Source of the DNA: Microbacterium kunmingense
Lineage (GTDB): Bacteria > Actinomycetota > Actinomycetes > Actinomycetales > Microbacteriaceae
DNA length: 64,000 bases
Assembly (NCBI RefSeq): GCF_023155745.1
Contig: NZ_JAKNUS010000001.1
Span: forward strand, 372,001-436,000
Direction of reading: 5' to 3'
The translations under genes and the position numbers were made by a program. Positions within the stretch are counted from its first letter, which is position 1, and every line of letters begins with the position of its first letter. Under the pieces are notes generated by a model, which searched no databases, was not told the origin of the DNA, and saw nothing but the letters and a program-made list of their open reading frames with translations. Of the stretch, positions 48,189 to 56,391 are shown one piece after another.

Positions 48189-48202
48189 TCCTGCTCGCGC
48201 CG

Positions 48203-48228
48203 GCCGGGCTCACTCCGCCGAGCCCGGC
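48203..48228. terminator. Bidirectional stem-loop between kinase and IclR genes
   Basis: GCCGGGCTC (48203-48211) pairs with GAGCCCGGC (48220-48228) around eight bases. It lies at the junction of two convergent genes and overlaps the last codons of the IclR gene. Confidence 0.6.
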
Positions 48229-49019
48229 TGGCCCGGTGCGCCCAGCTGTCGTGACAGCGCGCGGGCCGCCACGGCGACGGCGGGTCCCATCTTGGTGAGG
48301 TCCGTGGAGGACAGATGCACCGATACCGACAGGGCTGCGACGGCGCGGCCGTTCGCGTCGAGCACCGGAGAGGCGGCGCACCCGACATCCGCGACCGACT
48401 CCTCCCGCTCGTATGCCAGTCGGTTCATCCGGATCGTGTGGAGCTCGCTGCGCAGGACTTCCGGGTCGGTGATGGTGCGCGGACCGAGCGCCGCGAGAGG
48501 GGGATCCCCCAGGCGATCGAGTTCCTCCAGCGGCCTGAACGCGAGCAGCACCTTCCCGACACCGGTCGCGTGCGCCGGAAGTCGACCGCCGATGCGGGAG
48601 GGCAGCGGCGGTGTGAGCTTGCTGCGGATCCGGTGGACGTAGACGACCTCGGTGCCCTCCAAGACCGCAAGGTGCACGGTCTGCTTCGTGGCCGACATGA
48701 GCTCGTACATGTAGGGCGCTGCGACGCGCCTCAGATCCGTCGTCCGGCTTGCCTGCTGGCCGAGCTCGAACAGCCGGATCCCGAGGCGGAAGTGGTCCCC
48801 GTCGCGCTCGAGGATGCTCTCGTCGACCAGGTCGCGTGCGATCCGCGAGACCGACGCCTTCGGGATGCCGGTGCGGCGGCTGATCTCCGACACCGTGAAT
48901 TCGCTCTCCTCGCGCAGGTAGAGCTGCAGGATCGTGGACACGCGGCTGATCATCGACGGCATCGTCGCGTCTCGCTCAATGGAACGCATGCGCAGAGTGT
49001 CGAGGCCCTGTCGATTCAT
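48210..49019 (-). CDS. IclR-family regulator of the aromatic island
   Basis: The protein has a winged helix (FTVSEISRRTGIPKASVSRIARDLVD) and an IclR effector domain with VYVHRIRSK, HATGVGKVLLA and YEREESVADVGCAASPV. I use ATG 49019; TTG 49025 is possible, and internal ATGs at 48989 and 48962 would still keep the helix-turn-helix. It lies between the kinase genes (convergent) and the HAD phosphatase gene (divergent, 41 bp), so it probably controls that short divergent region. IclR proteins often sense aromatic acids. Confidence 0.86.
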   Translation of the reverse strand: MNRQGLDTLRMRSIERDATMPSMISRVSTILQLYLREESEFTVSEISRRTGIPKASVSRIARDLVDESILERDGDHFRLGIRLFELGQQASRTTDLRRVAAPYMYELMSATKQTVHLAVLEGTEVVYVHRIRSKLTPPLPSRIGGRLPAHATGVGKVLLAFRPLEELDRLGDPPLAALGPRTITDPEVLRSELHTIRMNRLAYEREESVADVGCAASPVLDANGRAVAALSVSVHLSSTDLTKMGPAVAVAARALSRQLGAPGQPGSAE

Positions 49020-49060
49020 CGTCAACCCCCCTATCCGATTTGCGAACCCGAGGAGACCTC

Positions 49061-49903
49061 ATGACCCCCAGCGCCCCCGCCCGCCGTGGCTGGATCATCG
49101 ATGTGGACGGCTGCCTCGTGCGTGCTGCCCGCTACGGCGGCGACGGCGGACAGCCGATCGCGGGCTCCGCCGAGTTCATCGCGCTGCTCGATCGCGTCGG
49201 CGAGCCGTACGTCGTCTGCACGAACGCGTCCGGCAACCCGGCGAACACGTACGCGGCAGGTCTGCGAGCCGAGGGCATCCCGGTCGACGACGCGCACTTC
49301 GAGACGGCGGGCAGCATGACCGCCGATCTCATCGCCCGACGGCATCCCGGGGAGACCGTCGCCGTCGTCGGCAGCCTCGCGTTCGCCGACACCGTCCGGT
49401 CATACGGCGTCGAAGTCGCCGTGGGCGAGCGTGCGAGGTCCGCGAGTGTCGTCGCCGTAGGCGACGCGGTCGAGTTCCGAACGGCCGACCTCGACGCGGC
49501 GGCGCTCGCGGTCGACGCCGGAGCAGCCTTCTACAGCACGGTCGGCCAGCGCTGGTTCCATGGCGGGATGCAGAAGGGCATCACGAGCTCGGCATTGATC
49601 GCGGCCGGCATCGCCTGGACGACGGGGGTGCAGCCGGAGGTCACCGGAAAACCCTCCCGCGAACTCGGGCTCGCGCTCGCCGCGCGGATGGGAGTGGCTC
49701 CAGAGGACGTCGTCGTCGTCGGCGACGCGCTCGCCGAGGTCGAGCTCGCGCGCGCGATCGGCGGGACGTCGTGCCTTGTGCTGACGGGCGGCGTCGACCG
49801 TGCGACCGCCGACGCCCTGCCGGCGGAGCGCCGCCCCGACGCCGTCTTCGAGGACATCGGCGGAGTCCTCGCGCGTACGCGGGCGGAACTCGGCGACGTG
49901 TAG
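49061..49903 (+). CDS. HAD-superfamily phosphatase (NagD-like)
   Basis: The 280-residue protein has HAD motif I IIDVDGCLV (Asp14 nucleophile, Asp16 acid/base), motif II VCTNAS, motif III Lys in VTGKPSREL and motif IV VVVGDALAEVELA, with a C2-type cap between motifs II and III as in NagD/p-nitrophenylphosphatases. GAGGAGA precedes ATG 49061. In this cluster, beside a phenol-kinase-like pair, it is a good candidate to remove the phosphate from an aryl phosphate, as the cre pathway phosphatase does in Corynebacterium. That role is inferred from context. Confidence 0.82.
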   Translation: MTPSAPARRGWIIDVDGCLVRAARYGGDGGQPIAGSAEFIALLDRVGEPYVVCTNASGNPANTYAAGLRAEGIPVDDAHFETAGSMTADLIARRHPGETVAVVGSLAFADTVRSYGVEVAVGERARSASVVAVGDAVEFRTADLDAAALAVDAGAAFYSTVGQRWFHGGMQKGITSSALIAAGIAWTTGVQPEVTGKPSRELGLALAARMGVAPEDVVVVGDALAEVELARAIGGTSCLVLTGGVDRATADALPAERRPDAVFEDIGGVLARTRAELGDV

Positions 49904-49981
49904 CCGGCCCGTAACGTCACCGCTGGCGTATCCCATGCGCCGGAGGAGATACTGAACGGTGGGATCGTCGAAGGAGACGAC

Positions 49982-50932
49982 GTGGGACCCGACCCGCTGC
50001 AATATCACGTCCTCGCCAGCGCCGACGAAGACGAGCTTCGTGATGCCGGGAGCCGGATGTTCTCCCCGCACCGGCTGAGGCTCGGGGCGGGGGAGGCGCG
50101 CCTCGGGGCCGTCGATCTCGACGAGCTCCTCATCGGTCGCCTCCGCTACGGCTCCGACGCCGTGGTCGCGACGGATCCTATCCACTACTACTCCGTGCAG
50201 CTTCCGATCACAGGGCGCGGCGGCGCGCGCGTCCTCGACGAGGCGGTCACGATGCGGCGCGGGCAGGGACTCGTGCTCAATCCCGGGGATGCCGTGGCCT
50301 TCGAGCTCGACCGCGACCTGGATCGCATCGCGCTGAAGATCCCGGAGGCGGTGATCACCCGGCACCTTGCGATCCTGCTCGGGTATCCGGTCGGCGGTCC
50401 CCCGCGGTTCCGGCGGTCCTCGGAGTCCCCCCGTTCCCCCTGGGTGTCCGCGCTCTACCTCCTCGCGCGCGAGGTCGATCCGTTCGGCACGCACCCGGTG
50501 CCCCGACCGCTCGCCGGCCGGGTCGTGGATGCCTTCCTCACGAGCCTGCTTCTCAGCCAGACGCACGACTGGTCGGCGCGGCTGCACGACGCGCCGCTCT
50601 CGGAGCGCAGCGCGGTGACATCCGTGGTCGACCGAATCGAGGCGGACCCGCAACTGCCCTGGTCACTCGCCACCCTGGCCGCGGAGGCGGGCGTCGGCGG
50701 GCGGTCGCTCCAGATCGCCTTCCGGCGCGAGCTCGGGGTATCCCCGATGCGGTACCTCCGCGACGTGCGTCTGCGCAGGTGCTATGCGGCGCTGCGCGAC
50801 CCCGCCTTCGCGGGCATCTCGGTCTCCGATGTGGCGGCGGCGAACGGGTTCACCCATCTCGGGCGCTTCGCGCAGGTGTTCCGCGAAATGTACGGGCTGC
50901 TGCCGTCGGAGGTGCGCCCCTCCGTGCGGTAG
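49982..50932 (+). CDS. AraC-family activator of the catechol genes
   Basis: The 316-residue protein has an N-terminal cupin-like domain (AraC_binding_2: VQLPITGRGGARVLDEAVTMRRGQGLVLNPGD) and a C-terminal double helix-turn-helix with ELGVSPMRYLRDVRLRRC and VSDVAAANGFTHLGRFAQVFREMYG. It resembles regulators of aromatic degradation such as those of the benzoate/toluene type. AAGGAG lies five bases before GTG 49982. It faces the meta-cleavage operon, which starts 106 bp downstream on the same strand. Confidence 0.88.
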   Translation: MGPDPLQYHVLASADEDELRDAGSRMFSPHRLRLGAGEARLGAVDLDELLIGRLRYGSDAVVATDPIHYYSVQLPITGRGGARVLDEAVTMRRGQGLVLNPGDAVAFELDRDLDRIALKIPEAVITRHLAILLGYPVGGPPRFRRSSESPRSPWVSALYLLAREVDPFGTHPVPRPLAGRVVDAFLTSLLLSQTHDWSARLHDAPLSERSAVTSVVDRIEADPQLPWSLATLAAEAGVGGRSLQIAFRRELGVSPMRYLRDVRLRRCYAALRDPAFAGISVSDVAAANGFTHLGRFAQVFREMYGLLPSEVRPSVR

Positions 50933-51038
50933 CCGGAGGCGGCGGTCGAGACCGGGGCTGTCTCGGTGAGCGGATCGCCTCCTTGGCGGATTCGGCGGCG
51001 GACGCGACAGTGGCATCACCCGACAGCGAGGTCGCACC

Positions 51039-51812
51039 ATGACAGCCCCACTCCTCTCCGACACCGCCGAACGTCTCCTGGCCGCGCGACGTGATCGTCG
51101 ACCGATCGCCCCGCTGGGTCTCGACAGCATCGACGCGGCGTACGGGGTCCAGCTGGAGCAGGTCGAGGTGTGGCGGGCGGCGGGCGGCCGCATCGCCGGC
51201 TACAAGGTGGGGCTCACGTCCGCGGCGATCCAGCGCCAGCTCGGCGTCCACAGCCCCGACTTCGGTCATCTCCTCGAGGACGACTTCGTGCTCAGTGGCG
51301 CGCCGATCTCGGCGGACCGCTTCATCCAGCCGCGCGTCGAACCCGAGATCGCCTTCATCCTGGGGCGCGATCTCGCCGGACCCGGGGTGACCGCCGCGGA
51401 CGCCGTGCGCGCGATCGACGCCGCCGTCGCCTCCCTCGAGATCATCGACTCCCGCATCGCCGACTGGAAGATCTCCCTCACCGACACGATCGCCGACAAC
51501 GCCTCCGCCGGGGGCGTCGTGCTCGGCAGCACGCCCCGTTCGCTGGACGGCGTCGATCTCCGCCTGACCGGAGCCGTCCTGCGGCGGAACGGCCGGATCG
51601 CGCACACGGGAGCGGGGGCAGCCGTGCTCGGATCGCCGATCTCGGCACTGGTCTGGCTCGTCAACACGCTCGGCGCCCTCGGCACGACCATTCCGGCCGG
51701 ATCGGTCGTGCTTCCCGGCGCGGTCACCGCCGCCGTCTCCGCGGCTCCCGGCGACATCATCACCGCTGAATTCGCCGGGCTCGGCTCCGTCACGGCGCGG
51801 TTCGCCGGCTGA
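51039..51812 (+). CDS. dmpE: 2-oxopent-4-enoate hydratase (DmpE/MhpD family)
   Basis: A 257-residue FAH-fold hydratase. Family blocks are GYKVGLTSAAIQRQLGV, metal-binding QPRVEPEIAFILG and SLEIIDSRIADWKISLTDTIADNAS. It adds water to 2-hydroxypenta-2,4-dienoate to give 4-hydroxy-2-oxovalerate in the meta-cleavage pathway. The form with HSPDFGHL after the QLGV motif is closer to hydratases than to the decarboxylase paralogue encoded at 53824. It begins the lower-pathway operon; GCGAGG lies upstream of ATG 51039. Confidence 0.86.
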   Translation: MTAPLLSDTAERLLAARRDRRPIAPLGLDSIDAAYGVQLEQVEVWRAAGGRIAGYKVGLTSAAIQRQLGVHSPDFGHLLEDDFVLSGAPISADRFIQPRVEPEIAFILGRDLAGPGVTAADAVRAIDAAVASLEIIDSRIADWKISLTDTIADNASAGGVVLGSTPRSLDGVDLRLTGAVLRRNGRIAHTGAGAAVLGSPISALVWLVNTLGALGTTIPAGSVVLPGAVTAAVSAAPGDIITAEFAGLGSVTARFAG

Positions 51813-51827
51813 ACCGAAAGGACACAT

Positions 51828-52769
51828 GTGGATACGGGGACGCGGCGACCGCGGGTCGCCATCGTCGGTCCGGGCAACATCGGGACCGACCTGCTCATCA
51901 AACTCATCCGCCGCGACGTCTTCGACGTGCGCTACATGGTCGGTGTCGACCCCGAATCCGACGGTTTGGCGCGCGCGCGACGACTCGGTCTCGAAGCGTC
52001 GGCGGGCGGTGTCGACTGGCTTCTCGCGCGGCCTGAGCTGCCGGACATCGTCTTCGAGGCGACCGCCGCCGGGCCGCATCTTGCCAACGCGCCGCGCTAC
52101 GCCGAGGCGGGAATCACCGCGATCGACCTGACGCCCGCCGCGGTCGGGCCGTTCGTGTGCCCGGCGGTGAATCTCGACGTGCACCGCGACGCCGACAACA
52201 TCAACATGATCACGTGCGGTGGCCAGGCGACCATTCCGATCGTGCACGCGATCAGCCGGGTCACGCCCGTTTCCTACGCCGAGATCGTCGCGTCGATCTC
52301 GTCGCGCTCCGCCGGTCCCGGCACGCGCGCCAACATCGACGAGTTCACCGCCACGACCGCGCGGGCGATCGAGCAGATCGGCGGCGCACAGCGCGGAAAG
52401 GCCATCATCATCCTCAACCCCGTCGATCCGCCGCTGGTCATGCGCGACACGGTGTTCGCCGCCATCGGCGGGGATGCCGACCGCGATGCGATCACCGCCT
52501 CGATCCACGACGCCGTGGCCGCCGTACAGGAGTACGTGCCCGGCTACCGGCTGAAGGCCGACCCGCAGTTCGACGACCCGCATGAGCGTTGGCACGGCGA
52601 TGGCCGCGTCGCCGTGTTCCTCGAGGTGGCCGGCAACGGCGACTACCTGCCGCCGTGGGCGGGCAACCTCGACATCATGACCGCCGCCGCGAACCGCGCG
52701 GCCGAGCTCCTGATCGGGGAGCCCGAGACCGGTCCGGCGCACCCGCACGGGATGGAGGCCCCGGCGTGA
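51828..52769 (+). CDS. dmpF: Acetaldehyde dehydrogenase (acylating), DmpF/MhpF
   Basis: A 313-residue enzyme that turns acetaldehyde, NAD and CoA into acetyl-CoA. The Rossmann motif [15 protein letters not shown], catalytic Cys130 in [28 protein letters not shown] and the C-terminal [20 protein letters not shown] are all present. It channels acetaldehyde from the aldolase encoded next, with which it forms a complex. GAAAGGAC precedes GTG 51828; the ATG two bases earlier is out of frame. The aldolase GTG overlaps its stop. Confidence 0.95.
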   Translation: MDTGTRRPRVAIVGPGNIGTDLLIKLIRRDVFDVRYMVGVDPESDGLARARRLGLEASAGGVDWLLARPELPDIVFEATAAGPHLANAPRYAEAGITAIDLTPAAVGPFVCPAVNLDVHRDADNINMITCGGQATIPIVHAISRVTPVSYAEIVASISSRSAGPGTRANIDEFTATTARAIEQIGGAQRGKAIIILNPVDPPLVMRDTVFAAIGGDADRDAITASIHDAVAAVQEYVPGYRLKADPQFDDPHERWHGDGRVAVFLEVAGNGDYLPPWAGNLDIMTAAANRAAELLIGEPETGPAHPHGMEAPA

Positions 52770-53827
52770 ACGCATCGCCTCGCGTCCGGATCACGGACAC
52801 CACGCTCCGCGACGGTTCGCACGCCGTCGCCCACCGGTTCACCGTCGAGCAGGTCACGGCGGTGGCCGCCGCGCTCGACGCCGCCGGCGTCGATGTCATC
52901 GAGGTGACGCACGGCGACGGACTCTCCGGCTCCTCGTTCAACTACGGCTTCAGTGCCGTGCCCGAGCTCGAGCTCATCGCCGCCGCCGCCGGCTCGGTGA
53001 AGCGGGCGCGGATCGCCGCGCTGCTCCTGCCCGGGGTCGCGACCGTGGAGGACCTGCGGGAGGCGGTCGCAGCGGGCGCCACGTACGTGCGGATCGCGAC
53101 CCACTCGACCGAGGCCGACGTCAGCATCCAGCACTTCGGGGCGGCGCGCGAGCTCGGTCTGCAGACGGCCGGGTTCCTCATGCTCTCGCATCGGACGCCA
53201 CCCGGCGAGCTCGCGCGACAGGCGCGCATCATGGCGGATGCCGGATGCCAGTGCGTCTACGTCGTCGACTCCGCCGGCGCGCTGCTGCCCGACGGCGTGC
53301 GCGACCGGGTCGCCGCGCTCGTAGACGAGCTCGGCACGGACGTCGAAGTGGGCTTCCACGGACACATGAATCTGGGCCTCGGCGTCGCCAACTCGCTCGC
53401 GGCCTACGAGGCGGGAGCGCGCCGCATCGACGGCACGCTGCGGGCGCTCGGTGCCGGTGCCGGCAACACCCCGACGGAGGTCCTGGTAGCGGCCTTCGAC
53501 GCTGCGGGCGTGCCCACCGGCGTCGACCTCCCCTCGATCCTCGCGGCCGCGGAGGACGTCGCCGCTCCGCTCATCCCGACCGTGCCGAGGATCGACCGCG
53601 ACGCGATCGTTCAGGGCCGGTACGGCGTCTACAACTCGTTCCTCCTGCATGCGCAACTCGCGGCGCAGCGCTACGGCGTCCCGTCCCACGAGATCCTCCG
53701 CCGTGTCGGGGAGGCCGGTTACGTGGGCGGTCAGGAGGACATGATCATCGACGTCGCGATCGAACTCGCGGCCGAGGTCGGCTCTCCCGATGCGAACGAT
53801 CCCGACGCGATCGGAGTGACACGATGA
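52766..53827 (+). CDS. dmpG: 4-hydroxy-2-oxovalerate aldolase, DmpG
   Basis: The 353-residue enzyme cleaves 4-hydroxy-2-oxovalerate to pyruvate and acetaldehyde. It has the HMG-CoA-lyase-like barrel with [15 protein letters not shown] (metal Asp and catalytic His), the metal histidines in [11 protein letters not shown], and a C-terminal DmpG communication domain with YNSFLLHAQ and [14 protein letters not shown] 52766 overlaps the dmpF stop (GTGA), and the next start overlaps its own stop (ATGA), so the operon is tightly coupled. Confidence 0.95.
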   Translation: MNASPRVRITDTTLRDGSHAVAHRFTVEQVTAVAAALDAAGVDVIEVTHGDGLSGSSFNYGFSAVPELELIAAAAGSVKRARIAALLLPGVATVEDLREAVAAGATYVRIATHSTEADVSIQHFGAARELGLQTAGFLMLSHRTPPGELARQARIMADAGCQCVYVVDSAGALLPDGVRDRVAALVDELGTDVEVGFHGHMNLGLGVANSLAAYEAGARRIDGTLRALGAGAGNTPTEVLVAAFDAAGVPTGVDLPSILAAAEDVAAPLIPTVPRIDRDAIVQGRYGVYNSFLLHAQLAAQRYGVPSHEILRRVGEAGYVGGQEDMIIDVAIELAAEVGSPDANDPDAIGVTR

Positions 53828-54609
53828 GCATCCAGGACATCTCCTCCGCGGTCGCCGCACTCCGGCGCGCGGAGGCGACGCGGACGGCCCGCGGCCGTCT
53901 CACCCGAGAGTGGGAGGGTCTCGACCTCGACACGGCCTACAGGGTGCAGGACGCCCTCGTGGAGGAGCGTGTCGCCGCCGGCGAAACCGTCGTCGGCATC
54001 AAGCTCGGTCTGACCAGCCGTGCCAAGCAGGAGCGGATGGGGATCTCCTCCCCGCTGACCGCAGTGCTCACCGACGCATACATCCTCCCGGCCGATGTCC
54101 CGGTGCCCCTCGACCGGCTCATCCAGCCGCGGGCCGAACCCGAGCTCGTCTTCGTCATGGGACAGCCGCTCCGCGGTCCCGGGGTGACGGCCGCCACGGC
54201 GCTTGCCGCCGTGGACCGGGTCTACGGCGGGTTCGAGATCATCGACAGCCGGTACGTCGATTACGACTTCGCGCTCCCGGACGTCGTCGCCGACAACGCG
54301 TCATCCGCCTTCTTCGTGGTCGGCGGCGTCGGCCGGCGACCCGATGAGCTCGATCTCGCGCTCGAAGCCGTCGTCCTCTCGGTGGGCGGCGACGTCGTCG
54401 ACACCGCCACGGGCGCGGCCGTGCAGGGGCACCCGGCCGAGGCGCTCGCGCTCGCAGCGAACGCGCTGGGCGCGCGCGGGCAGGAGATCCCGGCGGGCGC
54501 AATCGTGCTCACGGGGGGTCTCACCGACGCCATCGCGCTCACGCCGGGCTCATCTCTCGCGGCGGAGTTCACACACCTCGGCACTGTCCATCTGAGCGTC
54601 GAGCGGTAG
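53824..54609 (+). CDS. dmpH: 4-oxalocrotonate decarboxylase (DmpH-like)
   Basis: A 261-residue FAH-fold paralogue of the hydratase at 51039. The blocks [33 protein letters not shown] and [13 protein letters not shown] are characteristic of DmpH decarboxylases, which turn 2-oxohex-3-enedioate into 2-hydroxypenta-2,4-dienoate. Its presence with a tautomerase shows the dehydrogenase branch of meta-cleavage, although no 2-hydroxymuconic semialdehyde dehydrogenase gene is in the window. ATG 53824 overlaps the dmpG stop. Confidence 0.84.
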   Translation: MSIQDISSAVAALRRAEATRTARGRLTREWEGLDLDTAYRVQDALVEERVAAGETVVGIKLGLTSRAKQERMGISSPLTAVLTDAYILPADVPVPLDRLIQPRAEPELVFVMGQPLRGPGVTAATALAAVDRVYGGFEIIDSRYVDYDFALPDVVADNASSAFFVVGGVGRRPDELDLALEAVVLSVGGDVVDTATGAAVQGHPAEALALAANALGARGQEIPAGAIVLTGGLTDAIALTPGSSLAAEFTHLGTVHLSVER

Positions 54610-54660
54610 CACCGCCGCGCCGTATCCATCCGCCACACCGCATTCGAAGGAGAACGCCTG

Positions 54661-55713
54661 ATGAACGCTTCAGCGCACGACTTCCCGGAGCCGATCTTCG
54701 ACGTCGCCGACCTGTCGACGTTCGAGCTCTTCTCTCCGGTCGTCGACGAGACCGTCTGGTTCTTCACGAACCTGCTCGGCATGATCGAGACCGCCCGCTC
54801 GGGCGACTCCGTTTTCCTGCGCGGCTACGAGGATCCGTACGCGCACTCCCTGAAGATCACCCATCGCGAGAAGCCGGGGATGGGGTACGCGGGCTGGCGG
54901 GCCACGTCGCCGCAGGCCCTCGAACGCCGGGTGGAGGCCATCGACCGGTGCGGGCTCGGGCGGGGCTGGGTGGAGGGCGAGGTCGGCGTCGGGCCCGCGT
55001 ACGAGTTCACGACGCCCGATGGATCGGTGCAGCGCATCAACTGGGAGGTCGAGTACTACCGTCCTGAGAAGGACCAGCGCAGCGTCGTGCTGAACCGCGT
55101 GCAGCGCCGCCCGCTCTCCGGCGTCCCGGTGAGGGCACTCGACCACGTCAATCTGCTGTCGCTGGATGTGACCGCGAATAAGCGCTTCTTCGCCGAGCAG
55201 CTCGGGTTCAAGCTGAGCGAGCACATCGTCCTCGGCGACGACGTGGAGGCCGGTGCGTGGCTGCGCAGCATGACGCGATCCCACGACGTGGCGCTCGTGA
55301 AGGATGCCGGAGGGGGCGGCCGCCTGCACCACGTCGCCTTCCTCTACGGCAACACGCAGCACCTCATCGATGCGTGCGACGTGCTCACCGACCACGGGAT
55401 CGAGTTCGAGGCCGGTCCCGCCGCGCACGCGATCAGCCAGGCGCAGTTCATCTATGTGTTCGAACCCGGCGGCAACCGCATCGAGCTCGTCGGCACGCCG
55501 GGATACCAGGTCACCGACCCGTCGTGGGAGCCGGTGCGCTGGGCTCAGGACACGATCGACGACGCGATCATCTGGTACGGCTCGCCCCTGCCCGCCGAAT
55601 TCGACACCTACGGCACGCCCCACTCCGGGCCGACCGCGTACCGCACCCCGAATCGCTACGTCGCCGCGGAGGCCGGCATGATTCTCCGCGCCGATTCGTC
55701 CACCCGAGGCTGA
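54661..55713 (+). CDS. Extradiol ring-cleavage dioxygenase (catechol 2,3-dioxygenase-like)
   Basis: The 350-residue type I extradiol dioxygenase has two vicinal-oxygen-chelate domains. The iron ligands are His162 (ALDHVNLLS), His224 (RLHHVAFLYG) and Glu275 (GNRIELVGTPGY). It opens a catechol next to the hydroxyls to give a yellow semialdehyde. AAGGAGA about nine bases before ATG 54661 is a strong start. It comes after the lower-pathway genes and before the tautomerase. Substituent preference cannot be read from sequence; catechol or a 3/4-alkylcatechol is plausible. Confidence 0.92.
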   Translation: MNASAHDFPEPIFDVADLSTFELFSPVVDETVWFFTNLLGMIETARSGDSVFLRGYEDPYAHSLKITHREKPGMGYAGWRATSPQALERRVEAIDRCGLGRGWVEGEVGVGPAYEFTTPDGSVQRINWEVEYYRPEKDQRSVVLNRVQRRPLSGVPVRALDHVNLLSLDVTANKRFFAEQLGFKLSEHIVLGDDVEAGAWLRSMTRSHDVALVKDAGGGGRLHHVAFLYGNTQHLIDACDVLTDHGIEFEAGPAAHAISQAQFIYVFEPGGNRIELVGTPGYQVTDPSWEPVRWAQDTIDDAIIWYGSPLPAEFDTYGTPHSGPTAYRTPNRYVAAEAGMILRADSSTRG

Positions 55714-55728
55714 GGATCAGAGGTTGCC

Positions 55729-55944
55729 ATGCCGTTCGTGCAGATATCCATCGCCGAAGGACGCGATCCCGACCAGATCCGTGCGCTCATCGGCGGCGTC
55801 ACCGACGCCGTTGCCGAGTCCCTATCGGCGCCCGTCGAGAGCATCCGCGTGATCGTCACCGAGGTGCCGTTGACGCACTGGGGCTCCGGGTCCGCCACCC
55901 TCGCCGAGAAGCGCGGCGCGCCGCCGCCGCCGGCGACCGGCTGA
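55729..55944 (+). CDS. 4-oxalocrotonate tautomerase-family protein
   Basis: The 71-residue protein begins Met-Pro (MPFVQISIAEGR), so Pro becomes the catalytic N-terminus after methionine removal; the central helix RALIGGVTDAVAESL and the ESIRVIVTEVP strand are as in 4-OT. The C-terminus has a Pro-rich tail. It would convert 2-hydroxymuconate to 2-oxohex-3-enedioate ahead of the DmpH decarboxylase. It is the last gene of the meta operon, 15 bp after the dioxygenase. Confidence 0.9.
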   Translation: MPFVQISIAEGRDPDQIRALIGGVTDAVAESLSAPVESIRVIVTEVPLTHWGSGSATLAEKRGAPPPPATG

Positions 55945-56032
55945 CGGCGCCCGGGTCAGGATCCGGCCGTCACGAGAAGACGATCGTCCTTGGGGGATGC
56001 CGCGTCATCCGCCCGTCATCAGCATGCGGAGC

Positions 56033-56235
56033 ATGAGCCGTGACCTGCTGATCGGCACCCTCGTCGACTCCGCGCCCGCGACGACTGCCCGCGTCCTGGC
56101 GCCGAGGCTGAACCGCCACACGTTCTGGTGCGGGGAGAGCGGCTCGGGCAAGACGTACGCGCTCGGCGTGCTGCTGGAGCAGGTGCTGCTGCACACGCGG
56201 CTGCCCCTGGTCGTGCTCGATCCGACGCACCGCCG
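56033..56235 (+). pseudogene. Truncated HerA-like ATP-binding protein
   Basis: About 67 residues of a HerA/DUF87-type ATPase remain: an N-terminal domain (LLIGTLVDSAPATT) and the Walker A RHTFWCGESGSGKTYALG followed by LVVLDPT. After about 56235 similarity stops abruptly and an unrelated, low-complexity stretch begins. The normal protein is several hundred residues, so only its N-terminus survives. It marks the right edge of the aromatic island. From 56236 to 56376 I see no gene. Confidence 0.7.
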
Positions 56236-56376
56236 CGGCCGCCGCCGCGCGCCACAATGGCATCCTGCGATAGGGCTTGTCGATCAACAGGTAGCCACCA
56301 CTGCCGCACACCGCGCCGTGATCGGCGTGAAACCCTTTCCTCAGGCCGCAGTACGACCGACCGTTCCGTACGTGGC

Positions 56377-56391
56377 TAGCATTCGTCCATG
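56377..56391 (+). promoter_or_regulatory. Leaderless promoter (TAGCAT-N6-ATG)
   Basis: TAGCAT at 56377-56382 is six bases before ATG 56389 of the UvrA-like gene. Confidence 0.55.

Noticed and set aside
50933..51038. AraC binding half-sites (GCGGA repeats) upstream of the meta operon.
   Set aside because: The GCGGA-like motifs are too short and too common at this G/C content to call an operator.
56236..56376. A transposase fragment between the truncated ATPase and the UvrA-like gene.
   Set aside because: A minus-strand frame has a few suggestive residues, but no IS family motif could be identified.
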